DNA of 62,000 nucleotides from Chrysomallon squamiferum. Taxonomy: Eukaryota > Mollusca > Gastropoda > Neomphalida > Peltospiridae. A program made the position numbers and the translations under genes. Shown one piece after another: positions 51,471 through 62,000 of this stretch (the first letter of the stretch is position 1; every line of letters begins with the position of its first letter). Below the pieces are notes generated by a model that was not told the DNA's origin, made no database searches, and worked only from the letters and a program-made list of their open reading frames with translations. Where the stretch lies: the NCBI GenBank assembly GCA_012295275.1, contig CM022667.1, forward strand, positions 20,690,910-20,752,909. Reading direction: 5' to 3'.

Positions 51471-52120
51471 ATACCAATTCAAAAATTAATAAACTAAATA
51501 TTAATGAAAGAAAATGTGTTCTTTTCAATATATGTCATAAAACAATTAATTTCATTATTTTTTTATATTGCCGTGCTGAGAGACGCGCAATAGCACAATC
51601 CGCATATTTGGTTTTGCAAACGGCCACCTAAACAATGTGAATATAAAAATCATGGAGAGTACGAAATTTCGAATATTGATGATAATTTTTCGGTTGTTAT
51701 TAACAAGAAAAGAAGGCGCATTTGATCAGAAAATGCTTTGTTGTTGTTTTGATTTTTTTTTTTTCTGTTTTGATTTTATTTTATTTCATTTTATTTTATT
51801 TTTGTTGTTGTTGTTGTTGTTTTGGTAGTTTATTTTGCTTATTTCATCTTCAAAGATAAATTTTATCTTGACATGTTTATAATTCTGTAAATAACGACTA
51901 AATATTATTAATACATATTCCATTATGCATTGATTTTTTTTCCCTTCAAAATCATTAGAGTTGTAATTCTTGATTTTGTGAACACAAAGCTTTATTATTC
52001 ATATTTTTCTGGTATCTATTTGATCCTTATTTGATTTATATAAAGCAAAATAATTCTATAATTCATATTGCAATACAGCAATTTATATCACTTTATAATC
52101 AACCCAAAGAGAGGAATTAA

Positions 52121-52169
<49 letters not shown>

Positions 52170-53417
52170 TATATTTATATACGAATAATTGAACAAAGGC
52201 GCCGATTAGCAGCTTACCGTATTCTGCGACGGACACGCCCGCTGACCTGTCAGAAAGCGTGCCCGTCGCAGACGTGTTTCACAACAGCTTGCTCTGATTA
52301 ACACGTTAATTATTTTCCATTCCATTCCATGCTTAACGTAAACTGACAAAGAAGAAATTTATTACTACATTCGTTAATACATTTCAGTAGATTTTTTACC
52401 TGACATGTGTAGTTAAATAATTACTGTAAATAATATTTGTAACCATTTGTATGAATAGAAGCACATATGTACCTTTTTTTTTTTTTAAATCCTTGTTATA
52501 TTAAATTTTCGATATTAATTCCATAACATCTCTCCAGCTTGGCCAATTAGAAGGATTACTAGAATAACAAATGTATATTGTTTATTGTTCATTAGCTTTA
52601 AGCCTTTCGGCTCATTGGTTACAATTCGTAAAAAAAAAAAAAGAAACATAAACAGGCGGCAAGTGGAACAAGAAATGGAGGATGGTCAGTTATATATTTT
52701 GAGTGCGAATGTTTTAAGGGAGTTTAACAATATTTTCCAGTATTATACAAATCTTATCTATTTTCAACTGATAACAAGGAGAGCATACAAGCTAATTAAA
52801 TTTCTGTTATACTTCATGTTATTAAAAGGTCATTAACATTTTTAACATAGTGGTTGAATATTTAAGGGGGTTGAGGCCCCAGGCCCCAGGCAGACTTACA
52901 GTAACATCCAGTTTACATTACTGACTGATTTTTGACATAATCCGGATTAAAGTCTTAAAATAACTTAAAACGACCTTAAACACCTTGCAACACGCTGAAT
53001 AATATTTTATTCTTAATTTGCAAAGAACAATAAATAAATGTAATAAATGTACGTTATTTGCTGATGTCTGTTCTATATGGAGTTCGATGTAAAAATTTTA
53101 TTTGTGTATGTATAAAAAAATCTTAACTAATAGGATAGTATGAGAAAACTATGTTAAATGAAGCTTTGAAGTATTTTATCTGTTTTTTTTTTTTAACACA
53201 CACACATTCAAACACAAGCATAAACATAGTCTTTTTCCGAGATTTTATCATTTTTCAGAACACAATATCTGCGTTTATAAATGTTTTTATTTTATTTATT
53301 TCACTAATCTTTGTTGTTCTTGTTTATTTATTTATTTATTTATTTATTTCATTTGAGTTTATTTCGGTTTAATTCATTATTTCAAACTTATTTTAATTTT
53401 TCCATTACAATATTACG

Positions 53418-53493
<76 letters not shown>

Positions 53494-53889
53494 CATCATT
53501 CCACTGATTATATTTATCTTTGTGCTAATCTACTCATCTTTCCTTTCTTAAATTTTTATGTACCTAATTTATGTGTGTACAAAAAGATAACCTGTTTACC
53601 CTAAAAACAGATAATTCAACCATCTGACCATGTTGTGACCTATGCAAGCACGAGCGCTGGACTTGAAAAAGCTGTGAAATTGACTTTGTTTCTGTTCAAA
53701 CTATAGAGCTGTTGTTATGAACAATCTGACAGTTTCAAACTGGAAAAGTGTAATTTGTCTTAGAACTGGCGATGAACGTTAATAACTAATTTTATAAAAA
53801 TGTAATGTGATGCAGTAATTTTTTTATTATACGTAAATGAAAATTTCTATTCTTCAGTCTGTTAGTCAAGGCACGCGTTGCGAAATAGA
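51471..53889. other. Intergenic stretch right of the telomeric block
   Basis: Complex AT-rich sequence, a CA array (about 52122-52164), an ATTT run (about 53323-53350) and a long ATT run (about 53419-53492). A palindromic element at 52223-52272 is listed separately. No exon is recognised. Confidence 0.55.
52223..52272 (+). repeat. GC-rich palindromic dispersed element, full copy
   Basis: Arms TCTGCGACGGACACGC (52223-52238) and GCGTGCCCGTCGCAGA (52257-52272) are reverse complements with one mismatch and enclose GCTGACCTGTCAGAAA. Composition is far more GC-rich than its surroundings. The left arm plus loop recurs inverted at 58713-58746, so it is a dispersed mobile or foldback sequence. Confidence 0.65.
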
Positions 53890-54093
53890 GAAAGTGTTTT
53901 AATTTTGAACAAACTCTAATTCATTGTTCTTCAGTTAGCAGTAGCGTTAACACGAAAGTGTTTTAATTTTTAACAAACTCTAACTCATTGTTCTTCAGTT
54001 AGCAGTAGCGTTAATATGAAAGTGTTTTAATTTTTAACAAACTTTAATTCATTGTTCTTCAGTTAGCAGTAGCGTTAATACGAAAGTGTTTTG
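53890..54093. repeat. 64-bp tandem repeat, three copies and a fragment
   Basis: Units start GAAAGTGTTTTAATTTTTAA at 53890, 53954 and 54018, each ending in TTAGCAGTAGCGTTAA plus 4 nt. The fourth begins at 54082 and stops early. Copies differ at only a few sites. It lies 0.5 kb past the end of the EF-hand gene. Confidence 0.93.
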
Positions 54094-54310
54094 TATTTTA
54101 TATTTACATATTTTATACATACTGAGCGGTAGTTTGTGTATTTCAAAATTATGTTACATTTAGTTTCGCATGTTTAATAAGAATTTTTCTTATCATAATT
54201 ATGTTTAAATAACAAAACCCCCTAAACAACATTCCTTTTGTTTTAAATATCTATCATGTCTAGAAGATGGTTCGTTAATAAAACGATAGTCTGAACCTTT
54301 TCACAACATA

Positions 54311-54316
54311 TTTATT
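54311..54316 (-). other. Candidate polyadenylation signal of the EF-hand gene
   Basis: AATAAA on the minus strand, about 245 nt past the stop codon. Plausible by position only. Confidence 0.4.
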
Positions 54317-54559
54317 GATTTTCTCATAAAATTCTACCAACGCGTTAACAAAGTAAAAGTACTTTTCAGAGATATGAAAAGAAGTAGAATGAAGATTTCC
54401 AACACATAAGATGGTATATTATGAAATAAGCTTTGGCGGAGATAATCTACTTCAGAATTAGGCCTTAAATCTCGAGATTTGTTGAAAATGATAATTGTAC
54501 GCAAACGGCAACAAAAATTTAAATATTAAAACAATAATCTGTATCATGTAACATCTGTA

Positions 54560-57500
54560 TTAAAAGTCTGTGCTCGCATCCAGGTCGTTCAGTTTCTCTT
54601 CTTCTTCCTTTTGGTCCTCTTTCATGCATGCAATAAATTCTGAATGAAAGAAATGAAACATAACTTTAAAAACAAGTTTATGTATGTTTTAAATATTATA
54701 TTTTGTTTAAGTATAACATAAAATTAATTCATTAATAACTGAACTACCGTCAGCAGCATAAGTTATGATTTTTTATTAAATTTATTATGATTGTCATTAT
54801 CACATCATCATAATTATTATTACTTTTAAAAGCAAAAAGTTTAATATATACATGCACGCACACATACACACACTCTCAGACATATATAGATATATACATA
54901 CGTATATTCATAAATACATAATTTACACAAACGCGCGCATGCGCATACACACACACACACAGAGGTATATATATAAGCATATATATATATATATCCTACC
55001 ATCAAAATCAATTCTTCCATCGCCATCTATGTCCACTTCGTTGATCATTTCATCAACTAAAATATATAACTAAATATGATGATTTCATTCATCCTAAAGT
55101 TTTGTCTTCTTATTAGTAACATGAATCAAGTGAAAGAAATTATACTTGTATTACTTTTTATATATATAAAAGTAACATATTTCCCAATATAAAAACCACT
55201 GAGAATGAGAGAAAAAAAATTATTTTTAAAATGCTAAAAGTGTTGCAGTTCTTATTTTTAACAAAATAATCAAATAGTTCTTATTATCAATTGTTCAAAA
55301 TAAGATGTTGCTATTTTATTGTTAATATTATTATTATTAGTAGTAGTAGTAGTAGTAGTAGTTGTTGTTGTAGTTACAATAGTAGTTACAGCTGTAGTAG
55401 TAGTTACTGTTTCAATAGTAGTAGTAGTATATAATGATAGTGTACAAAATAGTTAAGTTTATAAATATGAAAATAAACTATTCTAGTAAGGATTTTACTT
55501 ACTTTCATCCTCAGTAAGATCCTCACCCATGCACTGCAGTACCGCCCTTAGATCAGAGGACGTGATGTACCCACATCCTGTTTTGTCGAACACCTAATTG
55601 CAAATAATTGTATAACCCTATAACTTACTCTCAAAGTTTTACTAATTTATTTATTCAGTATAAAGGTAAGCTCTGATTAACTACGTATCTCACTCTCAAA
55701 CCTTGACTAATGTACAATATAAACATGAGGTCTGTTTGACTACATATCTCACTCTCAAAGCTTGACTAATGTACAATATAAACGTTAGGTCTGATTAACT
55801 ACATATCTCACTCTCAAACCTTGACTAATGTACAATATAAACGTGAGGTCTGATTAACTACATTTCTCAGTCTCAAACCTTGACTAATGTACAATATAAC
55901 CGTGAGGTCAGATTAACTACATATCTCACTCTCAAAGCTTGACTAATGTACAATATAAACGTGAGGTAAGATTAACTACATATCTCACTCTCAAACCTTG
56001 ACTAATGTACAATATAAACGTCAGGTCAGATTAACAACATATCTCACTCTCAAAGCTAAACTAATGTACAATATAACCGTGAGGTCTGATTAACAACATA
56101 TCTCACTCTCAAAGCTTGACTAATGTACAATATAAACATGAGGTCAGATTAACAACATATCTCACTCTCAAAGCTAAACTAATGTACAATATAACCGTGA
56201 GGTGAGATTAACTACGTATCTCACTCTCAAAGCTTGACTAATGTACAATATAAACGTCAGGTCAGATTAACAACATCTCACTCTCAAAGCTAAACTAATG
56301 TACAATATAACCATGAGGTGAGATTAACTACATATCTCACTCTCAAAGCTTGACTAATGTACAATATAAACGCGAGGCCTGATTAACAACATATCTCACT
56401 CTCAAAGCTTGACTAATGTACAATATAATCGTGAAGTCTGATTAACTACATATCTCACTCTCAAAGCTTGACTAATGTACAATATAACCGTGAGGTCTGA
56501 TTAACTACATATCTCACTCTCAAAGCTTGACTAATGTACAATATAACCGTGAGGTCAGATTAACTACATATCTCACTCTCAAACCTTGACTAATGTACAA
56601 TATAAACGTGAAGTCTGATTAACTACATATACTCTCAAAACTTGACTAATGTGCAATATAAATGTGAGGCCTGATTAACTATATATATCATACTCTCAAA
56701 GCTTGACTAATGTACAATATAAACGTGAGGTCAGATTAACAACATATCTCACTCTCAAAGCTTTAATATACAGTATAAACATGAGGTCAGATTAACAACA
56801 TATCTCACTCTCAAAGCTTTAATATACAGTATAAACATGAGGTCAGATTAACAACATATCTCACTCTCAAAGCTTTAATATACAGTATAAACATGAGGTC
56901 AGATTAACAACATATCTCACTCTCAAAGCTTGACTAATGTAAATATAACTCATTCTAGAATGTTGACTAACGTATAACAAAATCACATTTAAATATTTGA
57001 CTAACGTACTAAACGTGAGGGCTACATAACAATATAACTCATTCAAAAAGGCTTAAGTAATGAACTATAAAAATATAACTTACTCTAAAGGTGAGCATTA
57101 TAATATTTAATATAAAAACATAACTCACTCTAAACTTGAATATTATAATATTTAATATAAAAATAAAATTCAGTCTATACGTGAGCATTATACTATTTAA
57201 TATAAAAATGCAACTCACTGTAAACGCGAGTATTAAATATATAACTCACTCTAAACGCTTGACGTAATTCTTCTTCCTCGTCTTCCTCTGTATTCTCACT
57301 TATTCCTCCCATATTGGCCATTACCTGAACAAATTCTTCAAAGGAAAATGTTCCATCACCTACAAAAATATATCAGGTAAAGCGCTTAAGTAGTCACCAA
57401 AGTACTAATATTAGTAATTAACAAGTTGTATTAAAAATAAGATTTCCTGTTATTGAAAAAATGTTATAAAACGCTTAGCCAGATTGTATGTAATAAAAAA

Positions 57501-58372
57501 AATAAAAGTATAAGTCTGTTTTAGACATTTTAGAAGAAAAAAACATTGTATAAACGGCAGTAAATAGGTTATTAATGACAAGATATCAAAACTTTCAGAA
57601 TTCGTTTAAAAGAAAGCTTTACATTATTTTTATTAAATGTATTTATTTATTTATTCATTTATTTATTTATTATTGTATTTTGTTATTTCTACATTGCTGT
57701 CTGTTGTCCGTGTTGCATGTGTGGATGACTTACCGTCTATATCTATTTCTTTAATCATCTCTTTCAGTTCTTCTGTATTAGGAAACTGACCCAGATTTCT
57801 CATCACTGTTCCCAGCTCATCAGTGGAAATGGAACCATCTCCGTCTCTGTCGAACAGACCAAAAGCTTCGCGAAGCTCTGAACATTAAAGGAAATAAAGA
57901 AGGAACCGAAAGTGAGAAACTGAAATTAACTGATACAAGTATTTTTTTTCTTTTCTGGGTTTTTCGTGATAGTTTTTTTTTTTTTTTTTTTTTTTTTTTT
58001 ATTTTAAAGAACAGAAAATAATTTTCTTTTATATTTGGGTTCAAAACTGTGTATAAAGTTGAGAGAAATTTTAATAAAACCTTATTAAAATATAAAAAAT
58101 AAAAATATTTAAATAATTATATAAAATCTCACCTATTATTTGTCTTTCTGAGTATTTGTCCAAAATACTTTCTTCCTACAAAATAAGAAATTAATTTATC
58201 AAATATTCCTGACAATTGTTTTTCGTTAGTATTGATATTTAACTCGATTATCTGCTCTTTTATTTTTAATACTAACCCCGTGAACAGATATCGTTCTATA
58301 TTCAGTGACATACGTTATAACGAAGGATTTATATATTTAAAAAATATTTTAAATATTAGTTGTTGCTTTATT

Positions 58373-58417
<45 letters not shown>

Positions 58418-59815
58418 TATTCGTTTGTTTTGTTGTTTCTTGCTGGTGTTTTTTTGTTGGTTTTTTGTTTGAGGGGGTTGTTATTTTTGTTTTATTTATT
58501 TATTTTTATTAAAAAAAAAAATTGTTGTTGTTGCTTTGTGTTTTGGGGTTTTTTTTAAGGTGGTAAGGTTTCGAAAGTATGATAAATTATTTTTATATTT
58601 TTAGATATGTCTTTAATACATTATTTTTATTTTTGTAGATGTGTCTTTAATACAATTTAAATTTGGAATACATATGGAAATGGAAAAAAATTAATGCTAA
58701 TCAGAGCAATTTGCTTTCTGACAGGTCAGCGGGCGCGTCCGTCGCATGGAATACATATTACAGTTCTCAGTTTTATAGTAACTGGTCCAAAGTGCCCCAC
58801 TTAGTGTCCAACGTACACGTGACATTCTTTCACTGTCAATTTTCACCAGTATGTTCTTGTTTGACCACAACTAAATTTGGGCAAAAACAAAACAAGTTTT
58901 TACTCTTTCGTCTCAGTCATATTTTTATTTTTTATTTTTTGTATTATTCTGGAATGCAGGCTAAAGGAAATAACTGGTTACTGTCTAAAGATTTAAACTG
59001 ATACTTTAAGAATTTAGCCAGTTATTCAGGACGTAACTTGTGCGTGCAGTGATTACTAAATGAGGATTAGAAAACTGATTACATTTGCAACTGAAACAAT
59101 AAAGAGCCAGCGTGCTGCCTACATTTTATTTCATTTTAGCAACAAAGACGAAACTGATGTATATTTTATGACTTAAGTAAGATGAAGTAAGATGAAAATT
59201 TCAAACAAGGTCAGTGCTTAAAGTTTTTATCTCTTTAAAGTACATTTTTTCTATCGAATAAAATGAACATGCCAATCGATTTGACATAAATATGCTAGTA
59301 CTGGCGTCTTCTTCAGTCAGGACTCTTGATTTTTAATACGAGATTACTACGCTTTTCTAAATTACGTTTCACGAATTTCTAAATGTATTATTCACTTTGC
59401 TAGCTAAAAATCAGATCGATGCCACCGTTAGAAAACACTGAAGCCAACGAAGATTCTGGGGTCTTACAAACACGATGTCATCCTGATTCAAAGTCATGGT
59501 TAACAATGGTTAAAGATTTTCACGTGATCTTCACAAAATCGGTTCTTTGTCAGTTATATCTGGTGACAATTTGTTTTGTACAGGCCTACCTTATTGTAGT
59601 AATACTCTCATACTGCTGCATATACACTTTGGATCAACAACTTTTTGTCGTATTAGGAATACATTATTAGCAGTCGATATATTTTAGAATGTAATGTTTA
59701 TTTTTAGACTTAAATTTGAACAGGCGTTTCATATCACGGATTTAGCTATTTTACTTAAATCCCAGCAAATCAAATATTAAAGTAAATTATTATTACTATT
59801 ATTATACAATTGTTG

Positions 59816-59891
<76 letters not shown>

Positions 59892-60372
59892 GTTAATACT
59901 AACATTACTTTAACAGCTGACATAATTTAAGTTTGGAATTAAGTGACTTTATTTTTCACTAATAGGATGCCGAAATGAAATAAAATAAAATAATGTGATC
60001 ATTGTATATGACAGGTTAGAATAAAGAGATAAATAGTATTGATAAATATTTTTCAAACAGTTTCGCTGCAGTGTGTTAGGTCTGGAAGCCTGAAAAGGGT
60101 CTGAACAGCAGCAGACAAAGTAAATATCGTTTGTAAATTTACTGTATTGATTTTGTTTTATTGCTTCCTCTGCGAGGTCCAGTTACCAAGGTATCTGCTC
60201 TTCTATTGTTTTCTTCTCACACTGACAATGTCATTAGTTTTAAACGACTTTTTTAGTCACGTTTTTACATTAAAAAATTATTCAAAATTATACTGTGTAT
60301 ATGTATTTATATTATTTTTAAGTCACGTTTTAATTCAAACTATACATTAAAAATTATTCAAAATTCTGTATG

Positions 60373-60444
<72 letters not shown>

Positions 60445-60445
60445 G

Positions 60446-60477
<32 letters not shown>

Positions 60478-60803
60478 TGTGTATGCGTATTTAGGGGATT
60501 TATGTGAATATAATGTAAAAAACCCATTTATGTGTGATGTATGTGACTCTAGAATATATTGATAAGGTTTTATATTCTACTAATATTAACTCTTTTTTTC
60601 CCCCAGTGCATTATTATTCTACTAGATATTACTGTTACTACTTCTACTAGTTACTACTGTTACTACTTCTAGAACTACAAGTCAGTTGCACATCTGCACA
60701 TGACTTTACAACTTCTAGTGAATGTAACTACACCTACAACGACTGCGACTAATATTTAAGCGACAGACGAATAAAAAAAAAAAGTACTAATACTAACCGT
60801 CAT
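54560..60803 (-). CDS. Calmodulin/troponin-C-like EF-hand protein (7 coding exons)
   Basis: Minus-strand exons are 60798-60803, 58133-58175, 57734-57877, 57250-57359, 55503-55593, 55000-55056 and 54560-54639; exons 2-7 join in phase with GT-AG sites. With the inferred first exon (ATG ACG then GTTAGT) the protein has 176 residues. Four EF-hands are seen. Loop I (26-37, [12 protein letters not shown]), loop II (62-73, [12 protein letters not shown]) and loop IV (140-151, [12 protein letters not shown]) are canonical. Loop III (104-115, [12 protein letters not shown]) has Cys at position 5 and Asp instead of Glu at 12, so binding is probably weak. The linker (88-95) and C-terminal tail (158-165) are acidic. 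It would sense calcium in the cytosol; a muscle troponin C or a calmodulin-like role both fit. A first exon with only one or two codons is known in calmodulin genes, which supports but does not prove exon 1. Intron 4 is a tandem array of its own donor. Confidence 0.82.
55600..57249 (-). repeat. Tandem array of the exon-4 splice donor filling EF-hand intron 4
   Basis: From about 55680 to 56940 a 59-bp unit repeats about 20 times. On the minus strand its core reads GTCAAGCTTTGAGAGTGAGA. The real exon-4 end and donor read GTCAAGCGTTTAGA then GTGAGTTATA, so the unit contains about 15 exonic bases plus the donor. Nearer the exon (56940-57249) shorter units of about 45 bp are even closer to the real junction (TTTAGAGTGAGTTAT near 57122, TTTAGAGTAAGTTAT near 57080). 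About 28 donor-like copies lie in one intron. Confidence 0.88.
57965..58415. repeat. Poly-T/poly-A tracts around EF-hand exon 2
   Basis: Long T runs at about 57970-58001 and 58375-58415 flank the 43-nt exon 2. On the transcript strand these are A runs. Confidence 0.9.
58713..58746 (-). repeat. GC-rich palindromic dispersed element, partial inverted copy
   Basis: A 34-bp match, with one mismatch, to the reverse complement of 52225-52258 (CTGACAGGTCAGCGGGC core). The second arm is missing. It lies in intron 1 of the EF-hand gene. Confidence 0.65.
59819..59891. repeat. (ATT)n microsatellite in EF-hand intron 1
   Basis: About 24 uninterrupted ATT units. The 83-residue plus-strand frame just before it (59419-59670) is on the opposite strand inside the intron and shows no known domain. 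Confidence 0.95.
60378..60485. repeat. AT and ATGT arrays in EF-hand intron 1
   Basis: An AT run (about 60378-60410) followed by ATGT/GTAT units to about 60485. Confidence 0.93.
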
Positions 60804-62000
60804 TTTGTTTGCTGTCTGAAGACTGCTAATCGATGTAGCTGTCAGATACTTAATACTCCGCTAAAGAAACTGGTCACGTTCTATTGACGAATTACAGTAA
60901 AAACATCTCCTAGAATAAGTACCTTACTTAGAGCTGACGACATCCACTGCGTTCAACACAGCAACTACCAGCTGACCTGCTCTTGCACCAGATGGTGTTG
61001 GGAAACGATCAATATTAATCAATTAGTTGTCAACTCACAATAAATCGATGGAAGAAGTGCCGGTCCGTAATTGGGTACGTCGTGGAAAATCTTTCATTCC
61101 TCTGTTAGGAATTTCGGGACAATTTAGATCTTTTATACAGTGCGAGATTTGTTTCATTGTAAAACTGTCCCCACCTTATCCAGTAGAAAGACAACGACAG
61201 AAGTTATCTGGTAACATTCCTGTCTAGCGGGTTGAGAAAAGATACGAGACTGTTAGATCAACTACTTATCTAGAAGACGATTAATAAGTATTAAAATATT
61301 GTTAAATAACGTCACTATTTTTCCAGATCTTGTCAATATTACATATATATCTGGCATGTATTTAATTTGTATTCATATTGTACAACAGTATATACGCTGA
61401 AAGAAATAACCTCTATATCAGAAAATCAAACAATGACGTATAGATTTTTGGATGTCAATAAAACTACGCTTCAGTTCATTTAATGATATTCATTTTGCTA
61501 ACTTGTACAGACTGTGTATTTCAATAATAAATATTGATAATCTCACTTAAAAATGTAGATTATTTATCTATGCCCACAAACATATTTTTCTAATGAGTAA
61601 CATATGTTTTGCCATTAGTTATGTTACATCTTAGTAGTTTTTAGTTTTACTCTTTTTATTTTATTTTATTTTGATTTTTTTTAAATTAGAATTATTAATC
61701 ATCATCATCATCATCATTATCATCATCATTATTATTTTTATTATTGTTGTTGTTGTTGTTTTTCAAATTGTATTTTATTTATTTTAAACAGACATTTCCT
61801 AATTCATAAATATAGTTATATTATACATATATAAATAAATTACGTTCTTTAGTTAATTCAGATTTAATACTGGCTGTTTGGATATAACTAACTTCTGTTT
61901 TTTCATTAACATTTCCACGTGAACAGTCTCTCTGAACATCGAGCGGGTAACTGTCGAATAATATTTAAAGGGATGCAACTCCAAAGGGATTATCCTGGAT
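60804..62000. other. 5' flank of the EF-hand gene and window end
   Basis: Expected to hold the 5' UTR and promoter of the minus-strand EF-hand gene; no TATA box was fixed. Complex sequence at about 60810-61260, then AT-rich sequence with CAT/ATT/GTT trinucleotides (about 61697-61760). No other gene is recognised. Confidence 0.5.

Noticed and set aside
55600-57000. Regular 59-bp repeats resembling a CRISPR array
   Set aside because: The whole unit repeats with no unique spacers, it lies in an intron of a eukaryotic gene, and it copies the splice donor.
59419-59670. Plus-strand frame of 83 residues with a hydrophobic C-terminal half
   Set aside because: It lies inside an intron of the EF-hand gene, has no known motif, no conserved neighbour and no splice evidence. 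It could only be revived by transcript data.

Overview
This is a eukaryotic, AT-rich, intron-bearing genomic window. Most of its length is introns and intergenic DNA packed with microsatellites (ATT/AAT, ATTT, CA, ATGT, CTA). I read four gene models by hand-joining exons with consensus splice sites and matching phases: a Tbx20-type T-box transcription factor (minus, 7 coding exons, 12731-22918), a DIPK1/FAM69-type divergent protein kinase (minus, 3 exons, 42466-44963), a 74-residue small membrane protein that I do not recognise (plus, 3 exons, 46885-47626), and a calmodulin/troponin-C-like EF-hand protein (minus, 7 coding exons, 54560-60803). TTAGGG telomere-type repeats and the gene content suggest a bilaterian animal, most likely a mollusc or other lophotrochozoan. 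That placement is inference; no marker fixes the species.

Layout: 1-12.6 kb is the 3' flank of Tbx20, made of simple repeats with islands of complex sequence. 12.7-22.9 kb is Tbx20. 23-42 kb is its 5' flank, which contains a 137-bp element that matches a 138-bp element in the 3' flank, and a pair of T-box half-sites. 41.0-41.25 kb holds a decayed coding remnant. 42.5-45.0 kb is the DIPK1-type gene. 46.8-47.6 kb is the small membrane-protein gene, with an RFX X-box-like site just upstream. 47.6-51.5 kb is a degenerate telomere-like composite satellite whose strand flips from TTAGGG to CCCTAA near 48.6 kb (head-to-head). 54.5-60.8 kb is the EF-hand gene. Nothing shows that the four genes act together. 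Tbx20 is a developmental regulator, DIPK1 a secretory-pathway kinase-like protein, and the EF-hand protein a calcium sensor.

The most unusual signal is that several intronic repeat arrays abut exons and are made of copies of the neighbouring splice site. EF-hand intron 4 is almost entirely about 28 copies of the exon-4 donor region. The Tbx20 intron-1 donor is the first unit of a 46-bp array, the acceptor at the other end of that intron is echoed several times, and the Tbx20 exon-7 acceptor is duplicated once. The second signal is the inverted telomeric block, whose first TTAGG supplies the stop codon of the small membrane-protein gene.
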